Shown: piece by piece, positions 43,665 through 55,039 of the stretch | Layout: each line of letters begins with the position of its first letter | How positions within the stretch are numbered: the stretch's first letter is position 1 | Assembly (NCBI GenBank): GCA_958298945.1 | Contig: OY282607.1 | Span: forward strand, 31,442,500 to 31,506,499 | DNA: 64,000 nt | Reading direction: 5' to 3' | Origin: Atherix ibis | Lineage: Eukaryota; Arthropoda; Insecta; Diptera; Athericidae | The notes under the pieces: model-generated | What the model was told of the DNA's origin: nothing | What the model saw: only the letters and a program-made list of their open reading frames with translations | Databases searched by the model: none | Made by a program: the position numbers and the translations under genes

Positions 43665-44455
43665 CGAATCCTGCTTAATCACAATACCAAAGCTTCTGAA
43701 CATTCAAATCCACCCTTTCTTCTTCATCCATCCAAACTTTCTCATGATTTCCAAACCTCTTTCTTGTACCCTGAAGTCGTGGTTAGGAGCGGAGTTGATT
43801 ATATCCAGGTCATGGAATAGACGCAAAAAGGCAAACACCAAAAAAATTATTCTTGGAATTAGTAGATAAATCGGGTGATTGCACAATAACATTCACAGAC
43901 GCAGCTGTCGATTCAGAAATGAAGTGTGAAATAATAGGTGGGCAATGAATGTCTCCAAACCACGCAGTGTATGAATTTTCAGTGATAGTCTTTGGAAGAA
44001 ATTCTGGGCTCTTAGCATTGGTTATTGAACCCAAATTTTAGGGTTCTGGGCCATATTGGTAACTACCCTCAAGGAGCCTGCTGATTAGCTGATAGAAGCG
44101 GCTGTTCACAGTCTTTTAATCACTGAAACACAGTCTTCTGACCAAATGACATCTAACATCCTTAGCAACGCGTAGACCAAATCACTGGACCAATGGTCGT
44201 AGATTTTTTCCGCACATTGGCCAAATATCGTAAAGTCAGTCTCCTCAACAACCGGTCCGAAATTCTGAGCAAGGAATATACTCATATTCCGGATTGGGTG
44301 TACCGCACTTACCCATAATTATCTTTTTGGAAATCAATCTTGGCAATTTATCATATTTTAAAAGAGTACCATTTAATACAGAATTTCTCTTTGAGCAGGA
44401 CTTCTTCCATTGTGAAGCTTTTAGGTCCAACAATTCCTTTTTTTAGGTTAGGAAA
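43665..44455 (-). repeat. Unidentified ~0.8-kb interspersed repeat, copy 2 (inverted)
   Basis: This is the reverse complement partner of 37050-37815. Minus-strand reading frames include MGKCGTPNPEYEYIPCSEFR, SPDLSTNSKNNFFGVCLFAS and a GLEIMRKFGWMKKKGW run. They look like former protein sequence, but no known transposase or RT signature appears. Stops and shifts interrupt all of them. Confidence 0.72.
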
Positions 44456-44459
44456 CCAA

Positions 44460-45567
44460 CTTTACGCACATCCAACGTGATGAAAAAGTTTTATTGGAAA
44501 TTGTCATTTAAAAATATTTTGTCAAAAATTCTACTATAAATAATATTATGCCACTTAAAATATATTTTTTAAGACGACCATTCTAACTCACGATTTATTT
44601 TGTATTCCAACAAATTCCATAACATATGGAAAAATGTGTTTTTTTTGCGCAATATAATAAAAAATATTGCTTACTAAATATTAAAAAAAAAATACTAACT
44701 TTGGATACTAAAACTACTCATAAAACTTTTACAATGACAATCCGTTGCCAAGGGCATGTTTATATTCATATTTGGATCAACCACCCAAACAAGGCTACTT
44801 ACTGGAGCTCGATTTGCGTGATCGATTTCAGAAAATTTATACTCAAACAAAGATAATCGAAAACGGAAGAGTTTTTGATTATTTCCTAAGGACAAGTAAA
44901 AAGTATTTATTATATTTTTTTTATTGTAAATATTAAATTTTGTTCTAGAAAATATTTCAGTACACCATAAAAAATTGAAGACTTTTTGATTAACTGCAAT
45001 AGGAAATTATTTATGAACAAACTTTATTACAATAGAATTATGAAATTTAACGTAAGGATATAATTACGCAATAATAATAATTTTATTTTATTAATAAAAA
45101 TTCCTAAAGAAAACAAGAAAAATTTCATTTCGTTATGCTTTCTGCAGTAGTAAATACTAAAATTCTTATTATTAGTAACAATATTCGACACAACCTGCTG
45201 AACAACAGGAGTGCTGAATAATTGCCTTGAGTTCCAGGTCTTGTATTTTAAGTAATGTCGCGTTAAGAATCCTTCTGCGTTCAATACACACAGTAATCCG
45301 TAACTAAATATCCAGTCGTATACAAATAGATTAATCAATCAGCAAAAAAATTGTATCAACCTATTAGCCCACTAACAACAATGAACCAGTCTACACAACA
45401 CCTTACCAAAGACCTTACATACAAACAAATAATATTTTATAAGAAAAAGAGTACATGCCAAGAGAAGTGAGTAACTTTGGTCGGTTTTTCGAATGACATT
45501 GTGACGATCACCCAAACTGCAAATGACGCAAAAAACATTATCCAACATTATAATGTTACCCGAAACT
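44460..45567. other. AT-rich DNA without recognisable gene
   Basis: Overlapping frames on both strands at 44626-45338 are short and unrecognised. Confidence 0.5.
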
Positions 45568-45712
45568 TACCGAGGCAGTATTAGCGACCAGCAGGAAAGT
45601 AAAGTAGTCTACTCGTACCATACTACTCTCACCGCTACGATATCTGGAAGTTCCGACAGACATCAGATTGCGCTTCTTTACTTTCCTGCTTGTCGCTAAT
45701 ACTGCCTCGGTA
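45568..45712. repeat. Foldback with 37-bp arms, 71-base spacer
   Basis: Left arm 45568-45604 (TACCGAGGCAGTATTAGCGA...) and right arm 45676-45712 pair at 36 of 37 positions. The word ACTACCGAGGC recurs just outside (45728). The spacer has no coding motif. It could be a MITE-like or repair-derived foldback. Confidence 0.93.
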
Positions 45713-45744
45713 GTATCCGATATGCACTACCGAGGCTTATCGGT

Positions 45745-45920
45745 AGTAAGCATCGCAAGCTTCTATCAACAATTATCAGCTCTACGATAATCTACGCAAC
45801 CCCTATCTGGTCAGAAGCTATGAAGACGGAAATATACAGTAGTATTATATTATTTAACGTGACTTATCTGTCATTGAACATAAAACCACGAGTCGCCTAC
45901 GACCATAGGAATTGAGTTAC
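45745..45920 (+). pseudogene. R1-like LINE fragment (plus strand)
   Basis: SKHRKLLSTIISSTIIYATP followed by IWSEAMKTE (~45747-45835) matches the non-LTR block RRxLLxxVxxSILLYAAPIWAEAM that follows the RT domain. Similarity ends near 45900. It is about 50 codons of a much larger ORF. Confidence 0.7.
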
Positions 45921-46340
45921 GCTCAATCAACGCACCAACATAACTGGCAGTTTACAGTCAGTAACCAGTTACAAGCTAATTACTCCAACTGTTAGTGTCA
46001 AGGCCTATCTACACCTCTACTGTTATAAGCAGTGACAGCGCCCAAGATAATTATCAGTATCTCTCACCGGAGATCGTACCCGCGATATGGGTATTACCCT
46101 AAGGCGCCTCACCATTGTCGGGCACAGTGTGTTTTAACACCCTGGGGCACCCCGATTCCCGTGGTACCAATTTTTGTTTTAAAAGTCCTTCGGTTTGTAC
46201 TCCGCTCATTGAGCTACGGTACGGAATCTTGAAAATCCCTAGGTACCGGTAAGCCAGCTCAGGTATACGGGTTCGCCAACACCTGAAAGTACAATTGGAA
46301 CCGACCTTGGTCTTTCACCCGGTCGTAGCCACCTTACGTG
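45921..46340. other. GC-richer DNA, possibly LINE 3' UTR
   Basis: Composition is well above the window average (CACCCTGGGGCACCCCGATT at about 46139, GACCTTGGTCTTTCACCCGG near 46303). It lies directly downstream of the minus-strand LINE ORF relic that follows, so a 3' untranslated region is plausible. No RNA gene signature is seen. Confidence 0.4.
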
Positions 46341-46344
46341 CCAT

Positions 46345-47420
46345 TTGCATAATCATTCACGCACCATTCTCGCTCTCCTCTCAAAAACTGCCACGGCAAA
46401 TCTATTAAAGCATTCATATCATTCTCTTATACCTAACACACCCCTCACATCTACACTATCACCATTCACTACAATTCCACATGCACCTAGATCACGCAAA
46501 TCTCCGTACAGGCCATACTCAATGAGAAGGTGCTTGGCACTCTCCTCCGCCACCCCACAGGGGGCCTCCCTAGCTAGTCTAAGACCATACAGGAACCCAT
46601 TCATACGGCCATGTCCCGTGAGTAAATACCCAAGCAACAGACCAAATTCAAATCCAGACGCAGACACGAAGCGCACATCGGAAATGAACATGTGCGTCCA
46701 TCTGCCATTCACACTCTCATCTCATCGACGTTGCCAAATTTCATACATTCTATTCAGGACCAGTAGACGCCGCTGGCGTGTACTAAGATCTTGAACGTCT
46801 TCATTCATAACCGGACAACCAGCAAGGTAGATGCCCCGCCGCAGGCGCTAGTGAAATCTACCACGCAACATCTCCAGGTCTCATGGAATTTCTCCCATGA
46901 GAACCTACATCGTATCGGTTGATACGGTTCTATCATACATACATGCTGAACAGAATTTATGCCCACCCCTGCATACTGGTAGCGCATAATGTCACCCCAT
47001 ACACACGACGCATACACAGCACACGGAACAAATACACCATTGTACCGGACTTTCACCGCTCTGGATCGAAGTCTCCAATCTTTGCGAAACACTCGCACCA
47101 GCATACCAACCAAACCGGCCACGTGCCGCCTTTGATGTTGCAAGTGAGGCCGAAAGTTCAGCCTCTCTCCAACCCTTACTCCAAGGTAACATACCTCCCG
47201 CGCGTATCACGGAAATGTAGAAACGTCAGGTGATGGCGGTATATCGTCGAAGTACACTTTGAGTCTCGAGAGCATTCTTTGCTAGCATGCCGCCAATCGA
47301 GCTTTTGGTGGATAAAAGAGCCGGAATATATATATCGACGACGGGAGTGAAATGAAATCCATCAGCACGGAGAAAAGAAATGACACAGTGGCGAGATGCC
47401 AACAGACATTGCAATTTATC
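46345..47420 (-). pseudogene. R1-like non-LTR retrotransposon ORF2 C-terminal relic
   Basis: On the minus strand, in order: HFTPVVDIYIPAL (~47330-47375), ERLNF-PHL-HQRRHVAGLVG-type words (~47110-47170), LVRVFRKDWRLRSRAVKVRY followed by NGVFVPCAVYASCVWG (~46995-47090), a region matching the thumb domain that normally reads AxxxYRAVFVxTITYAAGVW, then SVQHVCMI (~46930-46960). The C-terminal block LLGYLLTGHGRMNGFLYGLR (~46560-46640) is followed by a Cys/Glu/His segment (CGVAEESAKHLLIEYG), which in intact elements is a CxCG...HxxxxC zinc motif and here has lost key Cys residues. Frameshifts separate the blocks. The GC content exceeds that of the flanks, consistent with a more recent insertion. Confidence 0.75.
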
Positions 47421-47954
47421 AACTAAACGAACAAAGAGGAATCATCTCATGCCTGACATAACCACGTGAAACGGAATTGGCTATGGAGAACTAGACCACT
47501 ATATAGCCCAATTTTTGAGAGAACATGGATAACCTCAGGCCATATCCATATCGCTCTAAGAAAGAAGTTGATACGATATACCCTAACGGTCGTCCCATAA
47601 TCGAGGATGCCGAAAATGTCTACTTCAACTCACTACGGTTTAGCGGAAAAAAACAGGAAATGGAAAATTAATCCGTAAACAGCTGTTCCAGAAGCGCATC
47701 ATCAGACAAATAATAACATCGCAGGTATGCTTAGATCTGGTAGCTCCTCCGGGAAAGATGAATGAGAAAAGGGCAGCCTACAGTTTAAATAAGATAATAT
47801 ACTTATTGTCATATAGATATATCTCCACAGCATCCTTAGAAGATTTCCCTTTTCTCACGTAAAAAACATGTTTTCAAGACCTTCCTTACGATACACTTGA
47901 AAAAATTTACAAAAGTTCGAAAAATCGACACAGCCAATAATTAATTTTTTTTTG
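47421..47954. other. Spacer, possibly upstream LINE remnants
   Basis: Composition falls gradually to AT-rich. No motif is certain. Confidence 0.35.
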
Positions 47955-48530
47955 GGGTGATATAAGCCTCCGATAGGGGTAGCCGGCAACCAGCCAGTTG
48001 TCATGTGTCAAATTTTGCTTATGCTTCTCACTCACTACTGTTGTAGGCATTTTATCATATGTTATATGGACTCATACTTGAACAACATTTCCAAACTATC
48101 CAAATTTACTTCTAAAAATATGTCCTCAATTCACGAAACGCACCGAAGCTGTGTTATCGTAAGATTGTGTTGAGATTCAGTGGTTTTGCTAACAAACAAA
48201 ATTGCCACTGTTATAAAGAAAAATCCACTGTTATATTGGAGGTTACATTGCATTTAATAAAACAGTCCGTTTGGTGTGTCTTATACGCTCACGACACCAT
48301 TAGTCCTCAATTTTTTCAAGGGGACCATGCTAGAACCACGTTTCCCGGGTATATGTCTCCCATCTCTAATGAGCCCGGAAGAAGCTACTGTCCATATATT
48401 CTGCGAAATAATCGATTCATTGACGACACACTCGATTCTTTCTTTTGAGGATATAAAAAGTCGTTGGTATGGCTGCCAAAATTGAGCTGGATTGACTCTT
48501 AAAAACGATCGATAATTGGAAAGATTAGAT
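47955..48530 (+). pseudogene. DD41D-type element relic
   Basis: The leader (GGGTGATATAAGCCTCCGAT, CAGCCAGTTGTCATGTGTCA, 47955-48020) corresponds to the AGCTGTCAAACCAGCTGTCA leader elsewhere. The coding remnants are RFSGFANKQNCHC (~48172-48210, for HFHLSGFVNKQNCRI), SVWCVLYAHDTISPQFFQGD (~48268-48330, for TVWCGFWSGGIIGPYFF) and an ARTTFPG...SYCPYI stretch in place of the NGERYRSMI region. The catalytic tail is missing. Confidence 0.65.
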
Positions 48531-48534
48531 GAGC

Positions 48535-49590
48535 TTTGCAAGATCAGGCCCGGTGAAAGTAGCAAAAAAATTTGAAAGTAGTCAAAATATAATTTTTTGT
48601 TATATTTTTTTAGAAAAAAAATGGCTAATGTCCAAAAAAAAAAAACACTTGATACTTCATGATTTAAGAACTTGTCTTGACCAGAAAATAGTTTTTCCAA
48701 TTTTTCAAATTTCATATTCTAGACATATGGTATACACGTTTGATAGTGCAGTAAGTGCAAAACTTTTATAAATCATAAAACTCTGAAAAAAACAAGAAGC
48801 AAAAACAACAAAAGAGAAAATCGTCTGCAATATGGAATTTTTCATCTTCACAATCTTATATGAGTTGTTATAATATATATTCGTTGGGTCGAAAGGACAT
48901 GGAAAAAGTACACCACTTCACAAGAAATATTAACTGAAGTTAAAGCACATCATCTTAAAAGCTTTCTTTCGTCCTAAATGAAAAAAAAACAACTTATTAT
49001 TCACAGCTGACGTTGCCAATTTGCAGTTTTAAGTATGATTTTATGATAAAGCAAAAAAAAAGCTCATATTCACATATAGTCATCAGTATTTTTATGTTTA
49101 TCACGACATTATTACATTTTCCATAACACCATTATTTTCACCAACATACCATCAAATCTGATTATAAAACATCAACAAAATAGCAAAAATATTACATAGT
49201 AAAACCGAAAAATAATGCTCACCAACCTTACTAGTCCAGGGGAGAAAAAAAACTTGTTTTACTAACGTTTATGTTTGACACCAAAATCGAAAATTTAAAA
49301 AAAAAATATGCAAATCGATGAGCAAAGCAATATTTTACATAATTATTTCTATTACACTAGTTTTAACTAGAATTTTCTTATTTGACATTAAAATGCCTTC
49401 TTACCTCATAGAAAAAATATTATTGAAATACCAAAGATGAGGTAATAAGGCAATAAGCATAATTTTCGAATAATTTCAAGAGATTTTATTTCATATTAAA
49501 TTTGATCATCTGGAAAAATATTGTTTGCACACAGAAATAAATTTTTTTTGTTTCAAAAATATTTAAATTGAAATTATTTCAAAAATAAAA
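48535..49590. other. AT-rich DNA without recognisable gene
   Basis: Nothing recognisable on either strand. Confidence 0.5.
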
Positions 49591-49594
49591 TCAC

Positions 49595-50610
49595 GATTTT
49601 TTTACGATTAATTTGAGGTCTTTAAATCGAAATCTTTAAATTTTTACGATTAATTTGAGATCCTATCGATATCTTTAAATCGCTTAAATATTTGTCCTTA
49701 AGTTTTTAAAAAATAAAAATTGAGACCTTAAATTTTCAAATATTCTAATTGAAATTAGATTATTTCAAATTTAGGGTCTCAATTAAATTTAAGGTCTCAA
49801 TTTAAGGTCTAAAAAAACAAAAATTTTGTTTCACCCAAAATTGGATCAAACAATTCTAGAAGGTTAGTCATCGCCACATACGCCATTTCACAATTATAAA
49901 TATTGTAAAATTGCAAATATAAAATCGGACAAGTTTTGAGACCTTAAAATTGTGATTATATAATTAAACAAATATAAAAGTAAGCAAAATATAAATTTAA
50001 TTTTAGCAACACAGATTTTTTATCTATCATAAGTCGGATGTGGATAGAAGACTGTAACTTTAAAAGAATTAATAAGTCGTTTTGCTGCTATCAAGAACTA
50101 TGTAAGTCTGCGAAAGGTCGCTGGCAAACAACAGAACCCATTTAAAAAAAAAAACAACAAATAACCTAAAATGGGCTGTGTTGGCTTTCGGCAAAGACGC
50201 TTTACCTTCTGAGGTCCCGCAATTTAACTTAAACATGTGATTTGACTTTACATATTAAATCAGATCCTACCGATATCTCCAAATTAACAATGTTTAGCAT
50301 GTAATTTTCAAAATAAAATTTAAGACCTACAATTTTGTAATTTATATTGGGTTCTAAAATAAAATTCTTAAAATTTATATAACCTCAGAGAAATATGACC
50401 AAAAATCAGGTCAAGTTTTCAGATATATACAATCACTTCTAGGAAGATAAACGGAAAATTCTTTTATATCCAAAACTTACCCCGACAACTATTATTAAGA
50501 CCTTAGAAATTAAGAAGAACCTTAAACCTCATGCGAGATATTTAAATTATATTTAAAAATGTGTCACATATTTTTCAAACCCCTAAATTGGACCTTGAGT
50601 TTAGGAGTCA
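49595..50610. repeat. Dispersed GAGACCTTAAA-type repeat words
   Basis: GAGGTCTTTAAATCG, GAGACCTTAAATTTTC, GGTCTCAATTAAATTTAAGG, GAGACCTTAAAATTG and AAGACCTTAGAAATT recur in both orientations. TTTTTACGATTAATTTGAG is duplicated 42 bases apart (49599, 49641). The same words organise the ~170-bp array at 57745-59340, so this is probably an old, scrambled part of that repeat family. Confidence 0.55.
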
Positions 50611-50649
50611 TCAATTTTAAAATATGGTTTGGCTAACTATGTATACAAA

Positions 50650-50960
50650 CGCAGCCGACAACAAAATGGAGGACGAAATCCACGAACGGAGACTATTTTG
50701 TTAATCCAAATTATTACGCTCGGCAAAATTAAGTCTCTTTAAACTGAAGCTACTCTTGTACAGGATATTATTATTACATTCTTTATGTATTCTTCGGAGT
50801 ATTGGCTTTTAGCCAAAAACTTGCGAGAGGAAACCATTTAGACCTCTACGAAATAATCACCCAAAAAGATGTGTCATTTATGGTCGCAAAAGACGAGACA
50901 GTCGCTCCCTTAGATTAAGGATAGGCCCTGAAGTCAGATTTTCGTATATGTATACGCAAT
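50650..50960 (+). pseudogene. LINE reverse-transcriptase thumb/C-terminal fragment
   Basis: The plus frame gives DEIHERRLFC-SKLLRSAKLS followed by LFKLKLLLYRILLLHSLCIL. In the next frame it reads FFMYSSEYWLLAKNLREET. Together these resemble the non-LTR block SKxLSRxTKLRLYKTLIxPVLTYGSETWTLTKxDE. FRPLRNNHPKRCVIYG then parallels FERKILRxIYGP. It is a remnant of about 90 codons. Confidence 0.52.
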
Positions 50961-51451
50961 TTTCTGGCTGAATTATTGCAAAAGCGGCGAGAAATCGTAA
51001 CGCTTGCATACATTTGTGTAGACTTTTTTATGTAGACATGCTAGTTTTCATAATAGAAATTTATTGAATTCCAAAAGCATAATTAATATTCATGTTAATA
51101 CACTTATTGCAAACAAAAATACAATTTTCACACAATGACAGGAAACTTTTATTTTCTGTACAATCTTTTGGTATTAAATGCATTTGTATTTTTGTTAGTA
51201 TCAATCAAATATAAAAGCACCTCAATTTTGTAGACTTTCAGAGTTTTAAAAAACGCCATTCTCCATGAAAGTGGTAGCATATCGAAATACTTGCATATTT
51301 TTGTTGTTTTTCATGTTCTTATTTTGACACTTACGGACATTTTTAAAGTTGTTATTTTGATAACATTTAAGTTTTTATTTCAGAAAATGAAGTGTTTTAT
51401 GAGGAAGCCGGGAATTTCCTTCTTTCGGTAAGTTGCCATCTTCATTTTTAC
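50961..51451. other. AT-rich spacer
   Basis: No motif is seen up to the TA target site of the DD41D element. Confidence 0.45.
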
Positions 51452-51453
51452 TA

Positions 51454-52703
51454 TAGGGTTTTTCAATAAGAGTGATATGATTTTTAATTGACGTTTCGGC
51501 CATTTGTAATATGTCATGATGTGTCTTTTTTTTTTTCATTGTATTCAGTAATGTTTACAATGTCATCATGGAGAGATATACGCAAGAACAACGTTTACAA
51601 ATTATTCAATAATCGTTCTCCAATTGAAACTTTTCGTGCGCTTTTGCCATTTTATGGTCGTAATGATCGTCCAACTGTGGTCGCTATTCGTCGAATTGTT
51701 AAAAATTTCGAGCGTACATTTTCTTTACATAATGTTCAAGTGCCAATAAGACAAAGAACCGCTCAAAGAAATGAAAATATTGCTGCCGTTCAGGCAAGTA
51801 TTGCTGAAGACCGCAATTTGTCGATTCCAAGACGTTTTCAAGAATTGGGACTGTCTCAAACCACAACCTGGCGGGTTTTGAGAAAGGATTTGGGCTTGCA
51901 TCCGTATAAAATTGTTCTCACTCAAGAACTGAAGCTATTGGACTACCGTAAACGTCGTGAATTTACTGATTTTGTCTTGGAACAACTTGAAAACGATACG
52001 CTTTTTTTAAGAAAATCATCTTCTCCGATGAGGCTCACTTTCATCTGAGTGGTGCGGTAAATAAACAAAAGTGTCGAGTCTGGTGCGAAGAAAATCCACA
52101 AATTATTCATGAACACCCATTACATTCACCTAAATTGACAGTTTGGTGTGGTTTTTGGTCCGGTGGAATAATCGGTCCATACTTCTTTCGAAATGAAGCT
52201 GGTAACACCGTTACTGTCAATGGAGAGCGGTATAGATCGATGATAACCAACTTTTTATGGCCGAAATTGGAAAAAGTTAATCGTGACAACATCTGGTTCC
52301 AACAAGACGGGGCTACGTGCCACACAGCACGTGCAACAACCGAATTATTGCGAGAAAAGTTTGGAGATTCGATTATTTCAAGAAATTGTGACATTGAATG
52401 GCCTCCAAGAAGTTGTGATTTAACACCATTAGACTATCTGTTCTGGGGTTATTTGAAGTCATTGGTCTTTAGCAATAAACCAGACTCTCTTCAAGTTTTA
52501 GAAGTCAATATTGAACGTGCTATTCATGACATACGACTTGATTTAGTGAAAAAAGTGCTCGAAAATTGGGTTCATCGAATTCGTTCCTGCAAAAGAAGTC
52601 GTGAAAGCCATTTGTACTTCACATTAAATAAAAAACATTTGAATTTCCTTAACAATAAGTGTTTTTTTTTAAGAAATCATTTTACTCTTATTCGAAAACC
52701 CTT
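51454..52703 (+). mobile_element. DD41D (rosa-like) transposon, near full length, 1250 bp
   Basis: Terminal inverted repeats begin TAGGGTTTTTCAATAAGAGT at 51454 and, read inward from 52703, AAGGGTTTTCGAATAAGAGT. They match at about 26 of 30 positions. TA occurs at 51452-51453 and 52704-52705, consistent with the TA duplication of Tc1/mariner-type elements. One transposase gene fills the interior. It is the best-preserved transposon here. Confidence 0.93.
51568..52700 (+). pseudogene. DD41D transposase gene with two frameshifts
   Basis: This is a cut-and-paste transposase of the Tc1/mariner superfamily. The family start is MERYTQEQRLQIIQ at 51568. A small deletion near 51608 moves the frame, and the protein continues FNNRSPIETFRAL and YGRNDRPTVVAIRRIV (paired HTH). 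The linker is SIPRRFQELGLSQTTTWRVL, with RKDLGLHPYKIVLTQELK after it. At the T run 52002-52008 a second slip restores the original frame at KKIIFSDEAHF (first catalytic Asp, 52027). LTVWCGFWSGGIIGPYFFRN, NGERYRSMI, WFQQDGATCHTA (second Asp) and WPPRSCDLTPLDYLFWGYLK (third Asp) follow. I count 41 residues between the second and third Asp, hence DD41D. The catalytic set is complete, so the copy died recently through slippage-type indels. The C-terminal frame stays open into the right terminal repeat. The family's usual length is about 340-350 residues. Confidence 0.92.
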
Positions 52704-52709
52704 TACATA

Positions 52710-55035
52710 AATTAACAAAAATTTAAAAAAAAAGTAAAAAGTTCGCCATACAATAAATGTAAACAATTTGTGATGTTGATAGTTCATTGTTTACCAGAAA
52801 ATAGTTCAGTACCGGAGTACCGGAATATAGATTATTTTTTTTAAACCATCTGCACTTAATAAATATAGTGAAAAATTGCTCGAATACATATCAGGGGCTT
52901 TATTGTTTTTAAGCTAGGCAAATCTTTGCATTACGAAGACTGTCTTGCAGCTTTAGAAGGAGAATTCATATCAAACAGTTTGATAGCGTACAAGTATGTA
53001 CTCTTCTGAAAGTGTTGTGAAAATTTTCGGAAGTACTGTAAAAATAAATCCGACAGCAAATGGTGCATTAAAATTAAATTTAAAAATAAGTAAATGACTA
53101 ATTTTTTAATTTAATTTAAATGCACAATGCCTATTTAAATTACTATTTCCATTCACAAACACACATTTATATTATAATGAAGTTTTCAATATCTACAAAT
53201 GATTGTTTTAACATTAAAATTTATATTTACTAAGAGTTGTGGTGTAGTTTTATCGTAATTAACAACATAATATCACCATCTCTCATTTCTTCTGATATAA
53301 TTCAAATAACTTCTAATTTATATTTTTATATGCTCGTCAATTTTATAATTCTGTTTTAATAAGTGTCACTAAAAAAAATTAAAATATACAATATAATAAA
53401 TAAACAATATTTTAAAACTTAATACTGTGTTTTATTGAAAATTTCCAAAACTAATTCCATCAAACAACAAAACCCGCAATATTGAAAAATCTATTATTTG
53501 TTTACGCATAAATGACATCACATATGAAAATGGTTTTAAGCAAACCGACAATTTTAAACTGAAGTTCAAAATTGGCCTCACTGAATTACGCCGTTTCTGT
53601 TATTTATCATATGTGTGCGTTCTACGAATGTATTCGGACAGAATTTTTGTGTAGAAGCCTAAACAGTTCTTCTATAATCTAGGAACCCTCCCGTCTAAAA
53701 ACATGCTGAAACTTGCAATCCGCGGCGTAAATTTAGAACATCTGTCATTTTTTCGATCTAGTAAGCCCAAACCAGACTCCCAGACCAATTTGATAATAAA
53801 AATAGAGTTTTTCGAGATCATCAGAAGACACATAACAAATAAGCATGCATACTCAAAGCAAAATGTTCAATTCTCCAAAGCTAATTTGTTAATTTATTGA
53901 ACTTTAAGAGCTGATATTTAATAGTCTCCACAAATATCAAAAATAATTAAATAGTAGAATTTAAAAATAAAAGAAGACGACAAAATACGACTCATCAAAA
54001 TCTTATGTTTTCAAGGATACAGTTAATCTCGTCCTTCAAGTTTTGTTAACAATTTTATTAAATAACACTATTCTGTCTTTAAACAAGTGATTGTTGGTTT
54101 TTTTTTTAATTTTTAATATTAATTTGAAGGATTTTTATTTATTTTTTAGCTTGTCAATTAAATCACACCAGTTACTCAATATTAATGTAGTATTTTTAGT
54201 TGTTTTGGTTTTGTTTTCAATTTAACTACTATATAATAAATACCAGTAAGAATTTAATAGAACGAACGGTCAATGGATCAACTGCAATTTATTAATTGAC
54301 AGCATTTCAAAAATAAAAACTTTTCATTGATAATTAGTTTAATTAATAAATAAGTGGTTTTATCAATTGATTCTCATTTAAATTAATTCAACTTCAATTG
54401 ATTAAAAACTCGAATACCCACTTTAAACACAAATCAAAATAATTTTTGCATTTTATAATAATGAAACTTGAAAGTTTAAAGTTTATTTATAGATTTTCTA
54501 GTGTGATCTGATTTAATATGTTTTAATCTTATCTAATTACCGTATCCAATAAATAATCTTATCTACCTTCTGTACATAGATTATATTATTAGATAATATT
54601 TTTTATACTGTTTAACAGTGAATTTTTTTTAAATGTTATTAAAATTCTATTAAAAAAAAATTTGTATTTTTTGATAATTAAAAAAACAAAATTTGAATAG
54701 AATAAAATCTTTTAATCTCTTTTCAATTAGTGAGAAATATTTACTTGCAAAGTCAACAATGAGACTGTATTTTATTTTAATAAAAATAAATGGACTTCAA
54801 TAACCAAAATTTTATTTAAATATCGATTCAAACTTACGCAGTCCTGAAAGCTTTATTGTGGCTCTTAAATTTCTTAATAGAGCGTTTTTTATTAGAGGCG
54901 CTTAATGTTTAAAATTGAGGCGCTTAATTAGAGGCGCCTAATTTTTAAAATTGGATAAAAAAGAGTTGTATGTGAGCTATGGCTATAATTATATCTTTAT
55001 TGTAAAATAGATTTGATGCCATTATTATTTAATAA
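52710..55035. other. AT-rich DNA without recognisable gene
   Basis: A frame at 53703-53900 (LKLAIRGVNLEHLSFFRSSK...) begins with ATG and is unrecognised. A short repeat of TTAGAGGCGC(C/T)TAA occurs near 54892 and 54931. Confidence 0.5.
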
Positions 55036-55039
55036 TCCC

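Noticed and set aside
46000..47200. rRNA or tRNA genes suggested by the higher GC content
   Set aside because: No cloverleaf, no internal promoter boxes and no conserved rRNA words are visible. LINE protein motifs explain part of the block.
46345..47233. Plus-strand frames of 104-149 codons
   Set aside because: They are antisense shadows of the minus-strand R1-like ORF, which carries the recognisable motifs.
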